Origin: Bettongia penicillata ogilbyi
Taxonomy: Eukaryota > Chordata > Mammalia > Diprotodontia > Potoroidae
Assembly: GCA_023548195.1 (NCBI GenBank)
Contig: JAJHZJ010000751.1
Coordinates: 1,802,501-1,866,500 of the forward strand
Direction of reading: 5' to 3'
DNA: 64,000 nt
Translations under genes and position numbers: made by a program
Shown: positions 62,761-64,000 of the stretch, piece by piece
How the letters are laid out: the number at the start of each line of letters is the position of its first letter
Numbering within the stretch: the stretch's first letter is position 1
The notes under the pieces: model-generated
Told to the model about the DNA's origin: nothing
Database searches by the model: none
The model's input: only the letters and a program-made list of their open reading frames with translations

Positions 62761-63454
62761 GCATCAAACAGAAGTATGTCGGTTTCTTCAGTAGCATACC
62801 TTATTTTTTTTCTTGATTAAGATCAAATGTGCAGAATTTTTTTTTTAAAAAATGCTATTAAGGATACAATAAACATAACCATAAAATTGATTTACAACTA
62901 TTTGATATTAGTAACAACCAACTATGTTCATTTGTTCCTGGATATTTATAGTTGACATTTCATGTAATTATCCCAAGTGGTCATTTTTTCCTAATGGGCA
63001 AAACCACAGTCAGACAACTTAAAATTATAATACATTTGTGTGTAAGCAAAGGCATCATCACAGTGGAATTGACTAACTGCCTGTCAAGTCAAGGATTGTA
63101 CATCCAACACAGGTTAAGTGCTAGAAGCTTCAGGAGAAAGATTGAACTCCATTGATTGCTTTTAGAAAGCACCTAATTCTAAAAGGTGCTGAGATGGTTT
63201 TATGTCTGACTTCGGCAGAGGTCAACCCCAGCCAAAGCATCATCTCCTTTCATCTCACGTGAACTACAACTCCCACTACCTACCACTTCTCCAAGGTCAT
63301 GGAAAGAATGCTAGCCTAGATAAGTCCTTATAGAGAAGTAAGTGCCAATGATCTAACTTACTTGTTGTCACACAAGTGAGATTTGATTCTCTGATGCTAA
63401 ACCTAACAATCTTTTTGCTGCACAATTGATGAATAGTCACATTTGGAATGTAGC
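62761..63454. other. AT-rich DNA, possible weak MIR-like end
   Basis: An A/T run near 62840. At about 63345-63420 'cttgttgtcacacaagtgag' could be a decayed antisense SINE. No frame of note. Confidence 0.35.
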
Positions 63455-63635
63455 TTATGAACAGGAGAGAAGTAGAAGAAAAAATTGGAAGGGAAAGTAA
63501 AGACCAGATCTTTGAAGTCCTTTAATTCTAGGTTAAAGAATTTGGATTTTATCTATTAGGCATAAGGAAACTACTGGGGTTTTTTCAGTAGAGAAATGAG
63601 GTGACAAGAGTTGTATCATATGAAGAATTATCTGG
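63455..63635 (-). mobile_element. L2 LINE, antisense, internal part
   Basis: 'gatctttgaagtcctttaat', 'ggattttatctattaggcat' and 'aactactggggttttttcag' match antisense L2. Confidence 0.7.
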
Positions 63636-63644
63636 CAAATCTCA

Positions 63645-63790
63645 CAGGAAACTAGGTAGCACAGTGGAGAGAGAGCTGGGTTCAAATCCTGTCTCATATA
63701 TTTACTGCTATGAGCTAATCATTTTGCCTTGAAATTATGAGAAAGTTGGACTCAATGACTTCCAACTTCCTGTCTATGATTCTACCAGTT
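63645..63790 (+). mobile_element. MIR-type SINE, sense, core deleted
   Basis: 'aactaggtagcacagtggag', 'tgggttcaaatcctgtctca' and 'gacttccaacttcctgtcta' are in order. Confidence 0.8.
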
Positions 63791-63884
63791 TAGAGGCGTA
63801 TAATCCTTGTCTTTTCTGGAATTAATTTTTTTAATTATCAATTTAATAATGAACTGATCATTTTTTATTATTACTATTACCATT

Positions 63885-63960
63885 AATAATAGCATGTATA
63901 TAGTACCTACTGTGTTCATTTATTTTAGGTACATTTAAATATTACCTACTATGTATCAGA
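63885..63960 (-). mobile_element. Ther/L2-type end, antisense
   Basis: 'agcatgtatatagtacctac' and 'tattacctactatgtatcag' resemble the 3' end of an antisense Ther SINE or L2. Confidence 0.5.
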
Positions 63961-63963
63961 TGG

Positions 63964-64000
63964 TGGCATCTGAGGTGCTCAATGGATAGAGCACTGGGTC
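63964..64000 (+). mobile_element. SINE head, cut by window edge
   Basis: 'tgctcaatggatagagcact' is the tRNA-like head of a MIR/MAR-type SINE that continues past the end of the window. Confidence 0.75.

Noticed and set aside
1..64000. tRNA genes in SINE heads
   Set aside because: Box B-like 'ggttcaaatc' occurs many times, but always within MIR/MAR-type SINEs that lack a complete cloverleaf.

Overview
This window is vertebrate nuclear DNA, almost certainly from a marsupial. The best evidence is the SINE content. Six well-preserved copies of a MAR1-type marsupial SINE (18.5, 29.5, 31.9, 46.8, 56.9 and 57.9 kb) carry the block 'ctggagaaggaaatggcaaa' and a tail ending near 'gggtcatgaagagt..gacatgactg'. 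There is also a dense load of MIR/CORE-SINE and L2 copies, CR1/L3 relics, L1 relics of marsupial type, and RTE-type LINE and SINE pieces. CpG is scarce, long microsatellites are common, and no bacterial, viral or plasmid features are present.

I find no protein-coding gene. Every open frame is 169 codons or shorter. Those I can interpret are transposon relics or microsatellite translations (Leu/Ser, Arg/Glu or His/Thr runs). No tRNA or rRNA gene and no CpG island was seen. The window looks like intergenic or deep intronic DNA.

Layout: 0-5 kb has single-copy DNA, an RTE relic with a 162-codon open frame, and microsatellites. From 5 to 14 kb there is an L1, split L2 copies, a run of four antisense MIRs, and CR1/L3 pieces. 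From 14.3 to 17.1 kb lies a long repeat-free stretch with the composition of conserved non-coding DNA. From 17 to 22 kb there is an old L1, MAR1 and RTE-type SINEs around another repeat-poor block. From 22.9 to 28.8 kb there is a decayed Ty3/gypsy pol fragment, CR1, and two L2 copies, one split by an unusual palindromic array. From 29 to 36 kb there are SINEs, complex microsatellites and L2. From 36.7 to 41.5 kb is a second repeat-poor zone with enhancer-like DNA and a G-depleted tract. From 41.5 to 54.5 kb is the most repeat-dense part, with nested L2/RTE/MIR/MAR1, local duplications and a 1.6 kb antisense L1. From 54.5 to 64 kb single-copy AT-rich DNA alternates with SINEs, and a compact homeobox/POU-motif-rich block sits at 62.5 kb.

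The features do not form a pathway. What they share is retrotransposition: LINEs supply the enzymes, and several SINEs carry matching LINE-like tails. The most notable items are the gypsy fossil, the palindromic MIR-tail array, two uncatalogued repeat pairs inside the window, a local duplication at 45.2/47.2 kb, and several candidate conserved regulatory blocks. Family names rest on recognising diagnostic motifs by eye. Element borders are approximate, usually within 10-30 bases.
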